From the NCBI GenBank assembly GCA_944322935.1, contig CALUQO010000007.1:1-64000 (forward strand): a DNA stretch of 64,000 nt. The letters run 5' to 3'. Position numbers and translations under genes: made by a program. Below, piece by piece: positions 7,501 through 15,464 of this stretch. The first letter of the stretch is position 1. Each line of letters opens with the position of its first letter. Under the pieces are notes generated by a model. The model was not told the origin of the DNA, did no database searches, and saw only the letters and a program-made list of their open reading frames with translations. The DNA is from Candidatus Gastranaerophilales bacterium (GTDB lineage Bacteria > Cyanobacteriota > Vampirovibrionia > Gastranaerophilales > Gastranaerophilaceae).

Positions 7501-7611
7501 AGCGGACGACGGGACTGTCTTGACCTGTTCGCGATAAACGTGCTTCGCTTTTTGCCTTTATATTGTTAATATACGGCAAAAACGCTTCGCACTCTGCTCA
7601 CAGGTCGCTCG
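7501..7611. repeat. 111-bp direct repeat, copy 2
   Basis: Second copy of the 111-bp unit, 253 bp after the first. It starts with AGCGGACGACGGGACT from tRNA-Gly but lacks the encoded CCA found in copy 1. Between the copies is a GGTTTGC-AGA-GCAAACC hairpin at about 7408-7424. No protein frame in this stretch is credible. Confidence 0.9.
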
Positions 7612-7646
7612 AACCCAAAAAGGGCTTCTCGTCCTTGGCATCCTTG

Positions 7647-7684
7647 CCAAAAAGGACAGTAGGAAAAACCTCTGTCCTTTTTGG
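7647..7684 (-). terminator. Terminator directly after tRNA-Gly
   Basis: CCAAAAAGGACAG (7647-7659) pairs perfectly with CTGTCCTTTTTGG (7672-7684). Read on the minus strand, the stem starts in the CCA of the tRNA and ends in a T run. Confidence 0.8.
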
Positions 7685-7756
7685 AGCGGACGACGGGACT
7701 CGAACCCGCGGCGTCGACCTTGGGAAGGTCGCATTCTACCACTGAATTACATCCGC
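7682..7756 (-). tRNA. tRNA-Gly (anticodon CCC)
   Basis: The minus strand folds as a standard cloverleaf. The acceptor GCGGATG pairs with CGTCCGC, allowing G-U; the D arm includes TTCAGTGGTAGAA; the anticodon stem CGACC/GGTCG encloses TTCCCAA, giving anticodon CCC; the T arm contains GGTTCGAGTCC. U73 is typical of tRNA-Gly, and CCA is encoded. TATAAT lies upstream at about 7770-7780. Downstream, copies of its 3' tail form an array. Confidence 0.95.
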
Positions 7757-7794
7757 ATATTTTTATTTACTCTATTATAATATCACCAAATCAT

Positions 7795-8670
7795 TTATTG
7801 AATAATATTTGTTTTTCCTGATTTTATATCAAATACAATAACCCTGTGGCTGAACATATCCGGAATATACAGCTTTTGCCCGTTTAAAGTAATATCAGCA
7901 GGAGTCATTCCGCTTTGCATAAAGACGGGTTTTTCTTCACAGGTTTCAGTATCTATGGAAATTATTGAAGATGTATGCCAGTCGGAAACATAGACAAATT
8001 TTCCGTCAGGTGACACAGCAACACCGTCATACAACCCCGGGGTCATATTCAATTTTTGTGCAACCGGATTTTTTTTATCTTTGATTACATATACAACGTT
8101 TTTTGAGGTGATGTTTTGGTAATCAGCAGGTATTGATGCAATATAAATTGTATCGCCGTACGCTGCTATACCGTTTGGGGAAGGAACGGTAAACCATTTT
8201 TGAGGTGTGGGCGTTTTATCTTTTAAATTGATTCTGTAGACACAATCCATGTCAGTTGCAGTTACATACAGCTCATCGCCTGAGAGTACAATATCATTAA
8301 GCGTTTTAACATCTGTGTCAAAGCCGATAATACCGGCTATTTTTTTGTTAGTTAAATTATAAATAACGATATTTTTTCGGTTACAAACATACAATCTGTT
8401 TTTGTAAACAGCCATTGCTGTAGGCTGATTTAATATTCCGTTTGGCTTAATAAAGGTTTTTATCTTTTTGTTTTTGTAATAAACAATATTGCCGGTGATT
8501 TCATTTTCTTTGGGTGTGTGTTCTTGTGTGCCGTAATTTGATATCAAGAGACCGTTGTTATAAGGCAAGACACTTTCATTAAACCTGAAATTTGTATTTG
8601 TTGTATCTGCAAAAGATAAACCTGTGCCTGCAAAAAGAAATGTAAACAATAAAACAATATATTTTTTCAT
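7795..8670 (-). CDS. Secreted beta-propeller (SMP-30/NHL-like) protein
   Basis: The 291-aa protein has a signal peptide (KKYIVLLFTFLFAGTGLSFA) and then repeated four-strand blades: NQPTAMAVYKNRLYVCNR, NDIVLSGDELYVTATDMDCV, SPNGIAAYGDTIYIASIPA, YDGVAVSPDGKFVYVSDWHT and TPADITLNGQKLYIPDM. These are hallmarks of NHL/SMP-30-like six-bladed propellers, found in periplasmic lactonases and binding proteins. I see no clear catalytic metal site, so a binding role is as likely as an enzyme. It lies downstream of the lipoprotein hydrolase gene but behind that gene's terminator. Confidence 0.72.
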   Translation of the reverse strand: MKKYIVLLFTFLFAGTGLSFADTTNTNFRFNESVLPYNNGLLISNYGTQEHTPKENEITGNIVYYKNKKIKTFIKPNGILNQPTAMAVYKNRLYVCNRKNIVIYNLTNKKIAGIIGFDTDVKTLNDIVLSGDELYVTATDMDCVYRINLKDKTPTPQKWFTVPSPNGIAAYGDTIYIASIPADYQNITSKNVVYVIKDKKNPVAQKLNMTPGLYDGVAVSPDGKFVYVSDWHTSSIISIDTETCEEKPVFMQSGMTPADITLNGQKLYIPDMFSHRVIVFDIKSGKTNIIQ

Positions 8671-8719
8671 TATTATAATCCCAAAAATTCTACCATCGAT
8701 GCAATTATATCATAAAACG

Positions 8720-8748
8720 ACAAGAGGAACGAAAAATGTTCCTCTTGT
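8720..8748 (-). terminator. Terminator of the lipoprotein hydrolase gene
   Basis: ACAAGAGGAAC (8720-8730) pairs perfectly with GTTCCTCTTGT (8738-8748) around a 7-base loop, followed on the minus strand by a short T-rich stretch. Confidence 0.7.
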
Positions 8749-8774
8749 TGCAATTTGTTGTGATTTTAGAGAAT

Positions 8775-9806
8775 TTATTTTAAATTTTCTTTGAAAAAAG
8801 TTTCTATCTTGTCGAACGGAATTTTTTCAAGATTGTCATACAGGTCAACATGGCTTGCTCCTTCAACTATAAGCAGTTCTTTGTTATCGCCTTTGAGCTT
8901 TTTGAACGCATCTTCTCCAAAGTATCTGCTGTGTGCTTTTTCGCCGTGGATAACGAGCACTGCACTTTTAATTTCATCACCGTAAGCAAGAATCGGCATG
9001 TTTATCAAAGAAAGTGTTGAAGTCATGTTCCAGTTGCCGTTTGAGTTAATGGAACGTTCATGGAAACCTCGGTTTGTTTTGTAATAGTTCCAGTAGTCTT
9101 TCACAAACTGTGGTTCTTCACCTGTAAGTTTTTCGGGCAGACCTGCGGCTTTAGCATAGGTTCCGTTTTTGTAATCTTCAGTTCTCTGCTTGTTCAAACT
9201 CTGTTTTAATTCGTATCTTCCCTGCTCGTCTATTGTATCGTTGTAGCCTTTGGCGCTTACTCTTGTCATATCATACATTGTTGATGCAACTGTTGCTTTG
9301 ATTCTTGTATCCATTGCCGCTGCATTGATAGCAAAACCACCAAAGCCGCAAATGCCTAAAATACCTATTTTTTCTGAATCAACATTTGCGTTGTTGCTTA
9401 GGTAATCTACTGCTGCAGAAAAGTCCTCGGTGTTTATATCGGGAGATGCAACGTTTCTTGGTGTGCCTTTGCTTTCTCCTGTATAAGAAGGATCAAAGGC
9501 TAATGTTATAAAGCCTCTTTGCGCAAGGGTTTGTGCATACAAACCCGATGCCTGTTCTTTAACTGCGCCGAATGGCCCTGACATAGCAATTGCAGGAAGT
9601 TTTTCATCCTTTTTTAAGTTTTTCGGCGTGTATAAATCTCCTACGAGAGTTATACCGTATCTGTTTGTAAATTCAACTTTTTGGACATTTACTTTGTCAC
9701 TTTTGGAAAATGTTTTATCCCATTTGTTGTTTTTTGCCATAGACATATTGCATCCTCCTATTATTAATAACAGTGTTACGAATGATAAAAGTAAATTTTT
9801 AACCAT
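8775..9806 (-). CDS. Alpha/beta hydrolase lipoprotein with cysteine nucleophile
   Basis: The 343-aa protein starts with a lipoprotein signal ending LLIIGGC (Cys19). The fold shows LPAIAMSGPFGAVKEQ, the nucleophile elbow GILGICGFGG, VASTMYDMTRV, VLVIHGEKAHSRYF and the catalytic-histidine region EGASHVDLYD. This is the YcjY-like branch of dienelactone-hydrolase-type enzymes, in which cysteine replaces serine in G-x-C-x-G. It is probably anchored at the envelope and hydrolyses an ester or lactone; the substrate is unknown. AAGGAG precedes the start, and a terminator follows the stop. Confidence 0.85.
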   Translation of the reverse strand: MVKNLLLSFVTLLLIIGGCNMSMAKNNKWDKTFSKSDKVNVQKVEFTNRYGITLVGDLYTPKNLKKDEKLPAIAMSGPFGAVKEQASGLYAQTLAQRGFITLAFDPSYTGESKGTPRNVASPDINTEDFSAAVDYLSNNANVDSEKIGILGICGFGGFAINAAAMDTRIKATVASTMYDMTRVSAKGYNDTIDEQGRYELKQSLNKQRTEDYKNGTYAKAAGLPEKLTGEEPQFVKDYWNYYKTNRGFHERSINSNGNWNMTSTLSLINMPILAYGDEIKSAVLVIHGEKAHSRYFGEDAFKKLKGDNKELLIVEGASHVDLYDNLEKIPFDKIETFFKENLK

Positions 9807-9841
9807 TTTTTAACTCCTTGTTGAAAATTATGTTTTTTAAT

Positions 9842-10426
9842 CTATTTGTGCTGATTTATCGTTTCTATTTCTTTTATAATTACTGCCGGATTGCCGGCAA
9901 CTATAGTATTTTGGGGAACACTCTTTGTTACAACACTGCCTGCGCCTATTATGGCACCGTCTCCTATTGTGACACCCGGCAAGATTGTACAATCGGAGCC
10001 TATCCACACTTTTTCTCCTATAACAACAGGTTTAGGGGTAATGTTAGCACGACAATCCGGATTAAAATCGTGATTGAGGGTTACAATTGTTGTGTTATGC
10101 CCGATTAATGTATTGTCACCAATAGTAATACCGCCTTGATCCTGAAAACGGCAGCAGGCGTTTATAAAAACATTTTTACCTACTGTTATATTCTTCCCGC
10201 AGTCAGTATAAAAAGGCGGAAACATCCTAAACGATGCATCTATTTCTTTTCCGGTAAGTTCTGAAAATAGTTTGATTATTTCTTCCGGCGTGTTGTATTG
10301 GTTATTTATTTTTGCAGTGATTTTTAATGCCTCCTGACTAAGCTTATGGAATATTTCCATAAGCTTAGATCCGGCGACAACGGGTTGTTGTTCTTTCATT
10401 GCTTTTAAAAATTCATTCATATCCAT
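9842..10426 (-). CDS. Sugar O-acetyltransferase (maltose/galactoside type)
   Basis: The 194-aa protein has the N-terminal Mac helical domain followed by left-handed beta-helix hexapeptide repeats ([52 protein letters not shown]). The catalytic histidine lies in TLNHD. This is the LacA/Maa family, acetyl-CoA-dependent cytoplasmic enzymes that acetylate the 6-hydroxyl of sugars. Its length is normal. It ends close to the start of the downstream lipoprotein hydrolase gene (about 35 bp) in the same direction, so the two may be cotranscribed. Confidence 0.88.
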   Translation of the reverse strand: MDMNEFLKAMKEQQPVVAGSKLMEIFHKLSQEALKITAKINNQYNTPEEIIKLFSELTGKEIDASFRMFPPFYTDCGKNITVGKNVFINACCRFQDQGGITIGDNTLIGHNTTIVTLNHDFNPDCRANITPKPVVIGEKVWIGSDCTILPGVTIGDGAIIGAGSVVTKSVPQNTIVAGNPAVIIKEIETINQHK

Positions 10427-10585
10427 AAGGTTATTATTTACTATTATTTAAAAAATAGCAAATACCTATATTGAATATTAAAATATGCCTTATACACATA
10501 AATGTTTTTGACCAGTAAATTAATTCGGAATTTAGTGTGTTCCTTCAGTTGCTCTTAGGTTATGATTCGCCGAAAATGTTTTAAT

Positions 10586-11710
10586 TTAATTTTTTGTAAC
10601 CGTAATATACAAATTATTTGAAAAATAGTTTATAGCCGCAGAGTAAAATTCCGGTTGTCTCTCTGACGGTATATCGTCAACAAAGCTTTTTCCCAATTTT
10701 TTAATAGCTTTATACAATTCCAGTATAAATTTTCCGTCTTGGGTCTGTGAGGCTGCTACAGCGTTATATTCATCATTTTTAGTATTACCTGAATAAACTT
10801 TATTATTCAGTATTTTTTCATCTTGCTGAGTGTAAAATCTATAAGCATATGAATCGTTGCCGTCGTAATAATCTTTCTCTGCGATTGATGTGATATGTAT
10901 GCCGGAAATTGCAAGATTTTTATCGAACATAAACATAACCTGTATTACATATCCGGAAGGAAATTTTACATTTTGTGATAAATAATTTTTTAGTGCCGAC
11001 TCAACATTATCGGATTTTAAAACATCTGTTGTCTGTGTTTTCGTTGTAGAAGCAGTTTTAGGCTGCTGCGTTTTTGTTGTTGTCTGAGTTTTGGTTATTT
11101 TTGATTGCTGTGTTGGCTTTTTAGGTGTTGAAACAGTTTTTTGCTGCTGTGGTGTTCGAGTTGTTGTTTGTACTTTAGGTTTTTCTGCCGGGGCCGGTTT
11201 TACATTGCTTTCTGTTTTTGTATATTTTTGTGGCGCTGTTTGTTTTGTTGTTTGTGTTTTTGGGGTATATATTTCTACCTGGGGTTTATAGCCAGAGGTT
11301 GTTGTATGTTGTGTTTTTGTTTCTTTTGAAACTTCACTTTCATAAGATTCTCTTGCTTTTTGCTCTTTTTGTTTGTTTTTTAAAAATTCCGCATATTTGC
11401 TTTGTGCACGTTCTTTCAGCTGCTGCATATATTCATCCCTGCTGACAGGTTGAGGTTGATCCTGTATTGTTAAATCAGTTTGAGACAAATTATCAATGTT
11501 TTTTGTTTCAATTTCTTTGTTTGCAACAGTTTCGGTGTTTTCGAGATGTTCGTTTTTATTTTTTATATTATTTTCAATTGTTAATAAAATATTAGATGAT
11601 GAAAAAATATTGATATTTTTGCTTAATTGAGGATTTTGTAAAACCACAACAATCGTTATAAGAATGATAAAAACTACCCCAATTACCACTGCCGCTATAT
11701 TGTTTTTCAT
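10586..11710 (-). CDS. Membrane-anchored TonB-like protein of unknown function
   Basis: The 374-aa protein has one N-terminal membrane anchor (IAAVVIGVVFIILITIVVVL), a long low-complexity region rich in Lys, Thr, Gln and Pro (residues about 100-240), and a folded C-terminal domain of about 130 residues (LSQNVKFPSGYVIQVMFMF, AISGIHITSIA). The anchor, stiff Pro/Lys linker and small C-terminal domain resemble TonB, but I cannot confirm a TonB box-binding fold. No ExbB/ExbD genes are nearby. A periplasm-spanning role is inferred from architecture only. Confidence 0.65.
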   Translation of the reverse strand: MKNNIAAVVIGVVFIILITIVVVLQNPQLSKNINIFSSSNILLTIENNIKNKNEHLENTETVANKEIETKNIDNLSQTDLTIQDQPQPVSRDEYMQQLKERAQSKYAEFLKNKQKEQKARESYESEVSKETKTQHTTTSGYKPQVEIYTPKTQTTKQTAPQKYTKTESNVKPAPAEKPKVQTTTRTPQQQKTVSTPKKPTQQSKITKTQTTTKTQQPKTASTTKTQTTDVLKSDNVESALKNYLSQNVKFPSGYVIQVMFMFDKNLAISGIHITSIAEKDYYDGNDSYAYRFYTQQDEKILNNKVYSGNTKNDEYNAVAASQTQDGKFILELYKAIKKLGKSFVDDIPSERQPEFYSAAINYFSNNLYITVTKN

Positions 11711-11856
11711 ATTTTATCCACATTTTTTCTGATTTTACATAAAAAATTATATAGTATGCTTTTAAAAATAATCAATACTGTTGTTATTGTATTTGTATAT
11801 AAGTTTTGTTAGTTGTGACAGATATTTTTGTATTAATAATGTGTTAACATTGATTT

Positions 11857-12270
11857 ATGCACTACAAAAAATTTAATGCCATAAACGATGATATTGTATC
11901 AATCAGAGAATCTGTTTTTGTTAAAGAACAGGGCTTTCAAAATGAATTTGACGATACTGACAAAGTCTGTACGCATATTGTATTTGATGACCAAGCTGAG
12001 CCCGTTGCAGTGTGCAGGTATTTTAAAGAAAACGGGATTTACCATCTTGGCAGAGTTGCAATAATAAAAGAGTATCGTGGCAAGCATCTGGGAAATTATA
12101 TTTTGCAAACAGCGGAAAATGAAATAAGACAAGAAGGCGGAACTTGTATTGTTGTATCCGCACAGCTTAGGGTAAAGGACTTTTACACAAAGAACGGGTA
12201 TAAAGAATCAGGCGAAATATACTTTGACGAATACTGTGAGCACATAAATATGATGAAACTTTTAACATAA
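11857..12270 (+). CDS. GNAT-family N-acetyltransferase
   Basis: The 137-aa protein is a single GNAT domain of the YjcF/ElaA type. The N-terminal RESVFVKEQGFQNEFDDTDK is a hallmark of this branch. The acetyl-CoA loop is VAIIKEYRGKHLGNYILQ (R/Q-x-x-G-x-G/A motif), and the end shows FYTKNGYKESGEIYFDE. It transfers acetyl groups from acetyl-CoA to an unknown amine in the cytoplasm. It is a single gene; the sequence after its stop contains a degraded peptidase fragment on the other strand. Confidence 0.85.
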   Translation: MHYKKFNAINDDIVSIRESVFVKEQGFQNEFDDTDKVCTHIVFDDQAEPVAVCRYFKENGIYHLGRVAIIKEYRGKHLGNYILQTAENEIRQEGGTCIVVSAQLRVKDFYTKNGYKESGEIYFDEYCEHINMMKLLT

Positions 12271-12273
12271 AAG

Positions 12274-12331
12274 GTATGTGCAAACGTAGGAAAAGGATGT
12301 ATACAGCCTATGACTGTTTACACATATTGAA
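12274..12331 (-). pseudogene. Degraded fragment of a calpain-like peptidase gene
   Basis: About 56 bases on the minus strand align to 15601-15656, the catalytic-histidine region of the calpain-like gene 3 kb away. The readable frame gives ICVNSHR, matching ICVNSHR of that gene, then diverges, with a frameshift near the histidine. Nothing else of the gene is recognisable nearby. It appears to be the relic of a second, lost paralogue. Confidence 0.6.
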
Positions 12332-12498
12332 TATGTCCTATTCATTAATTACGTTTTTTGCAAACTTCAAGTATGCAACCCCTCTCACCTACAGGCACAC
12401 TTATTCAAGTACGGCTATAATGTATTTAGATGATTATAAACTAATGGAAACATGATACAAAGAATATTTGTAAATATTATTTAACATGGAAAATTTGA

Positions 12499-13440
12499 AT
12501 GAGTATAAAAGCAAAATCATATTCACAAAATAAAGAATTTTGGGATTTGTATCAAAATAAGATTGCACCTTGTGTAACAAAATTCGATAAACAACGTATA
12601 GTTAAGCTGTGTTTTGCGATTATTGGTACAATATTTTTCTTTGTGCTTGGATTATTATTCTCATATTGGCTTGCGACTATGTTTCCAAAAGGTGTTGAAC
12701 TGTATTTTCTTAATTTGCTTGTATATCTTATCGGCTTGGTTTTTTATAGTGCTGTTAAAAAGGATTTTGAATGTTCAATAAAAGAAAAAATTATGCCGGT
12801 TGTTTGTCAGAGTTTTGGAACAATAAAATGGATGGACGGCTTGAAAGAACCTTACAACCCCGGACAAATTTATGAACAATCAGGTTTAATTCCGTTTTAT
12901 AATAAGGTTGAATGTTGGGATGATAATTTTTGCGGTACATACAAAGATGTTGCCATTGAACTCCTTGAAGCAGAATTTACTAACTTTTCATTTTTTCTTC
13001 ACTTCAATAAATGGCAAAGAGTATTTAAGGGGATTGTAGTAAAATTTGCCTTGAATAAAACATTTAATTCACATACCGTTATTTTTTCTAATTCTTCATG
13101 GTTCTGTCTTGAACCACCGCATTTAAAACGTATGCTTATTGAAGATGTTGTATTTGAGAAAAAGTATAGTGTATTTACGGATAATGAAGCAAATGCGAGG
13201 GACTTAATTACACCATTATTTATAGAACGACTAAAGCAAATAAAATTGGCATTTAAGACTGAAAATATATCCTGTGCATTCTATAATGATTTATTTTTGA
13301 TAGCCATTCCTACAAACAAAGATTTGTTTTCTATTGGTTCTCTTGTAAAACCGGTGAATGATCCAAAACAATATTATAATATGTATGAAGAAATGGAATC
13401 AATTATAAAACTTATAGATTATTTTAAAGCAGCTAAGTAG
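12499..13440 (+). CDS. DUF3137 membrane protein
   Basis: The 313-aa protein has two adjacent membrane segments (LCFAIIGTIFFFVLGLLFSYW and a second at about 75-95) near the N-terminus, then a large soluble domain with DUF3137 features: FKGIVVKFALNKTFNSHTVI, MLIEDVVFEKKYSVFTDNEA, ARDLITPLFIERL. This family is widespread but uncharacterised; the soluble domain is expected on the cytoplasmic side. The terminal TAG codon is part of a degenerate REP-like sequence (GTAG plus imperfect palindrome), so the gene end abuts a RAYT-element remnant. Confidence 0.82.
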   Translation: MSIKAKSYSQNKEFWDLYQNKIAPCVTKFDKQRIVKLCFAIIGTIFFFVLGLLFSYWLATMFPKGVELYFLNLLVYLIGLVFYSAVKKDFECSIKEKIMPVVCQSFGTIKWMDGLKEPYNPGQIYEQSGLIPFYNKVECWDDNFCGTYKDVAIELLEAEFTNFSFFLHFNKWQRVFKGIVVKFALNKTFNSHTVIFSNSSWFCLEPPHLKRMLIEDVVFEKKYSVFTDNEANARDLITPLFIERLKQIKLAFKTENISCAFYNDLFLIAIPTNKDLFSIGSLVKPVNDPKQYYNMYEEMESIIKLIDYFKAAK

Positions 13441-13530
13441 AGTGTGATTTCAGCTCAACAGGAATTAATAGAACACTAATTGGACTTGAAATTTTTTCTG
13501 ATTTTGGAAGTTTATAGCAAAATTTAAAAA
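13437..13530. repeat. Remnant of the RAYT element left end
   Basis: From 13449 to about 13530 the sequence matches 23519 to about 23600, the left interior of the RAYT element, at roughly 80-85% identity by eye (shared AATTAATAG, ACACTAAT, TGATTTTGGAAG, TTATAGC). In front lies GTAG and a decayed REP palindrome with the preserved centre TTTCAGC. It contains no transposase gene. Confidence 0.65.
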
Positions 13531-13725
13531 TATTTTTTGTGATTTTGTGTCCAACAAAGTCCGATTCCGTCAGGGGTATTTTTTATAATCAAACAGCTTC
13601 ATACTCCTGTGATTTAGTATTGTTTGTTTGGTATGCCGACCGACAAGCCGGATGGCATTCAAAAATCTTGCTTTGTAAAACAAATACTATATAATTAAGT
13701 ATTATATAAATTGGAAATTATAAAA

Positions 13726-15444
13726 ATGAAAAAATTTTTATCATTAATTATTTTATTATTATTATCGGTAAATTTTTCATTTGCAGTTGATGCAAACATT
13801 TTGAACAGTAACAAGCCCGAAAGCGATAATATAGCAATGTCAAATAAAGAAATTGTAACAGCCGGTTTAACCAAAGACATGTCTGTCAAGCAAAAGAAAA
13901 AGAAATTTGCCAAATTTTGCGATAAAAATGATTTGCACTACATAAAAGCCCATATTGAGGAAATTGATTGGACAAATGTAGAGTCTGATTTTCCTGATGA
14001 GTTCTATGAGTTGGTATCGAACGAGGCTTTATATAATGTATTTTTAAATCCTAAATATATAACCGACGAGAAAGAATTAAGAAAAATTATCAATTTTGTG
14101 GAATTGCTGCAAAAAAACGGTTATAAAGACAATCCCGGTGAGATAATAGGCGGCATAGACTGGGAAAATGTTCCGGAAGAAGGTTGTTCCAATCTGTTTG
14201 TAACATTTGTGGAAAACCACTGGCTTTATTACATTCCGGACGCGAAGTATTTTTTTGATAATGATGCCTTAACAAAACTAAAAAATTTTATAGAGACAAA
14301 TAACATAGAAAAAATACGTGAAAGCTACATTTTAACAAATAAAAATGTTGGCGAAGCTATAATAAAAGGAACTCTTTCTGAAAAATTCGTTTATGCATTT
14401 GATAAAAATTATTTAAAATATCAAAAAGAATATCAAAATGAAGCTTTTATTAAGGCTTGTGACAATGATGAATTATTAAATAAATATATTTTCTATATTG
14501 AAAAGATGAAAGCCGAAAATTATTCCGATAAAGAAATAACGGAATTTTTTAAATTTGTTGTTGATGTAATTCAAAAATCTGTTGATAGTGAAAAGTATTT
14601 GGCACCATTCATTGAAAAAAACTATGTAAAAGATTTTATATATGATGAAAGTCTTGTAGATGCAATTAGAGACGGTTACTCAATAGAGGCTCAATGGGCG
14701 CCCAAATTTGATTTTGTATTTAAAATGTATGAGAAAGGCTATAAAAGGAATACTATTTCAGAGTATGAACCGAGTTACGATAATGATAAGCGCAAATATA
14801 TATTTGTTTTGCCCCAAAACAGCAATGTCGCCGTAGAAGTTATAGATACAATGTTAAAAAACGGTTATACTGTTGATGATACAAAAATTTGCTTAAAAGG
14901 TATAAGCGGTACAGATATCAGTGTCATACCGGACGAATTTTATTCCGCTGTTAGAAAACACTTAATCATTAATACGCTGGACAAAGATGCACTGTTATAC
15001 GTTATTAATGCCAGTGAGGATACTGCTTCTGCCATAAACCTTTTGGCAAAACTTGGTATTCAATATAACGAAATAACAAAAGAGACCTTTATCTTTATAG
15101 AAAATAAAGAGAATGCGAAAGAATTAATAAAGGCAGCAAATAATAAGCCTGTCGATGGAGATATCCTTATAAAGGTTTTGAATAGCAACGAGGTTAAGGA
15201 TTCAAAAAAGCTTAAGACAGCTGCAAAAATACAGGCGGTAAGAAACCACAACGAAAAACATAAAGAACATATGGAATTTGCCGGTAATTTGACTGCTTTT
15301 TCTTGTTTTGCTCCAATATTAATAGTAGTGACTTGGCCTGCAGCCCTTATATATGCGGTTCCTTCAGCAATAGCAGATAAAGTAAGAAAGATTTATTACA
15401 TACCCAGATACATACAGGCGAAAAAACTCGGGATTGAAATTTAA
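13726..15444 (+). CDS. Large secreted protein of unknown function
   Basis: The product is about 572 aa with a signal peptide (KKFLSLIILLLLSVNFSFA). The ATG at 13726 is preferred over a TTG five codons earlier because it places the signal peptide correctly. The body is made of acidic/aromatic helical stretches with loosely repeated segments (FVELLQKNGYKDNPGEIIG, FVFKMYEKGYKRNTIS, MLKNGYTVDDTKICLKG), suggesting a helical-repeat solenoid. A hydrophobic segment near the C-terminus (CFAPILIVVTWPAALIYAV) followed by basic residues could be a membrane anchor. I recognise no family. It is convergent with the calpain-like gene. Confidence 0.65.
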   Translation: MKKFLSLIILLLLSVNFSFAVDANILNSNKPESDNIAMSNKEIVTAGLTKDMSVKQKKKKFAKFCDKNDLHYIKAHIEEIDWTNVESDFPDEFYELVSNEALYNVFLNPKYITDEKELRKIINFVELLQKNGYKDNPGEIIGGIDWENVPEEGCSNLFVTFVENHWLYYIPDAKYFFDNDALTKLKNFIETNNIEKIRESYILTNKNVGEAIIKGTLSEKFVYAFDKNYLKYQKEYQNEAFIKACDNDELLNKYIFYIEKMKAENYSDKEITEFFKFVVDVIQKSVDSEKYLAPFIEKNYVKDFIYDESLVDAIRDGYSIEAQWAPKFDFVFKMYEKGYKRNTISEYEPSYDNDKRKYIFVLPQNSNVAVEVIDTMLKNGYTVDDTKICLKGISGTDISVIPDEFYSAVRKHLIINTLDKDALLYVINASEDTASAINLLAKLGIQYNEITKETFIFIENKENAKELIKAANNKPVDGDILIKVLNSNEVKDSKKLKTAAKIQAVRNHNEKHKEHMEFAGNLTAFSCFAPILIVVTWPAALIYAVPSAIADKVRKIYYIPRYIQAKKLGIEI

Positions 15445-15464
15445 AAAATTAAAATTCAATAATT

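Noticed and set aside
7313-7579. 88-codon frame on the minus strand
   Set aside because: It runs across the 111-bp repeats and hairpins; composition is Arg/Cys-rich and no ribosome site is seen.
7563-7745. Open frame containing ADDGTRTRG
   Set aside because: This is the well-known false frame read antisense through a tRNA gene (here tRNA-Gly).
10501-10560. Possible inverted copy of the RAYT element flank
   Set aside because: Only a few short words (CACTAA, CCGAATT) match the 23.5-kb sequence; not above chance by eye.
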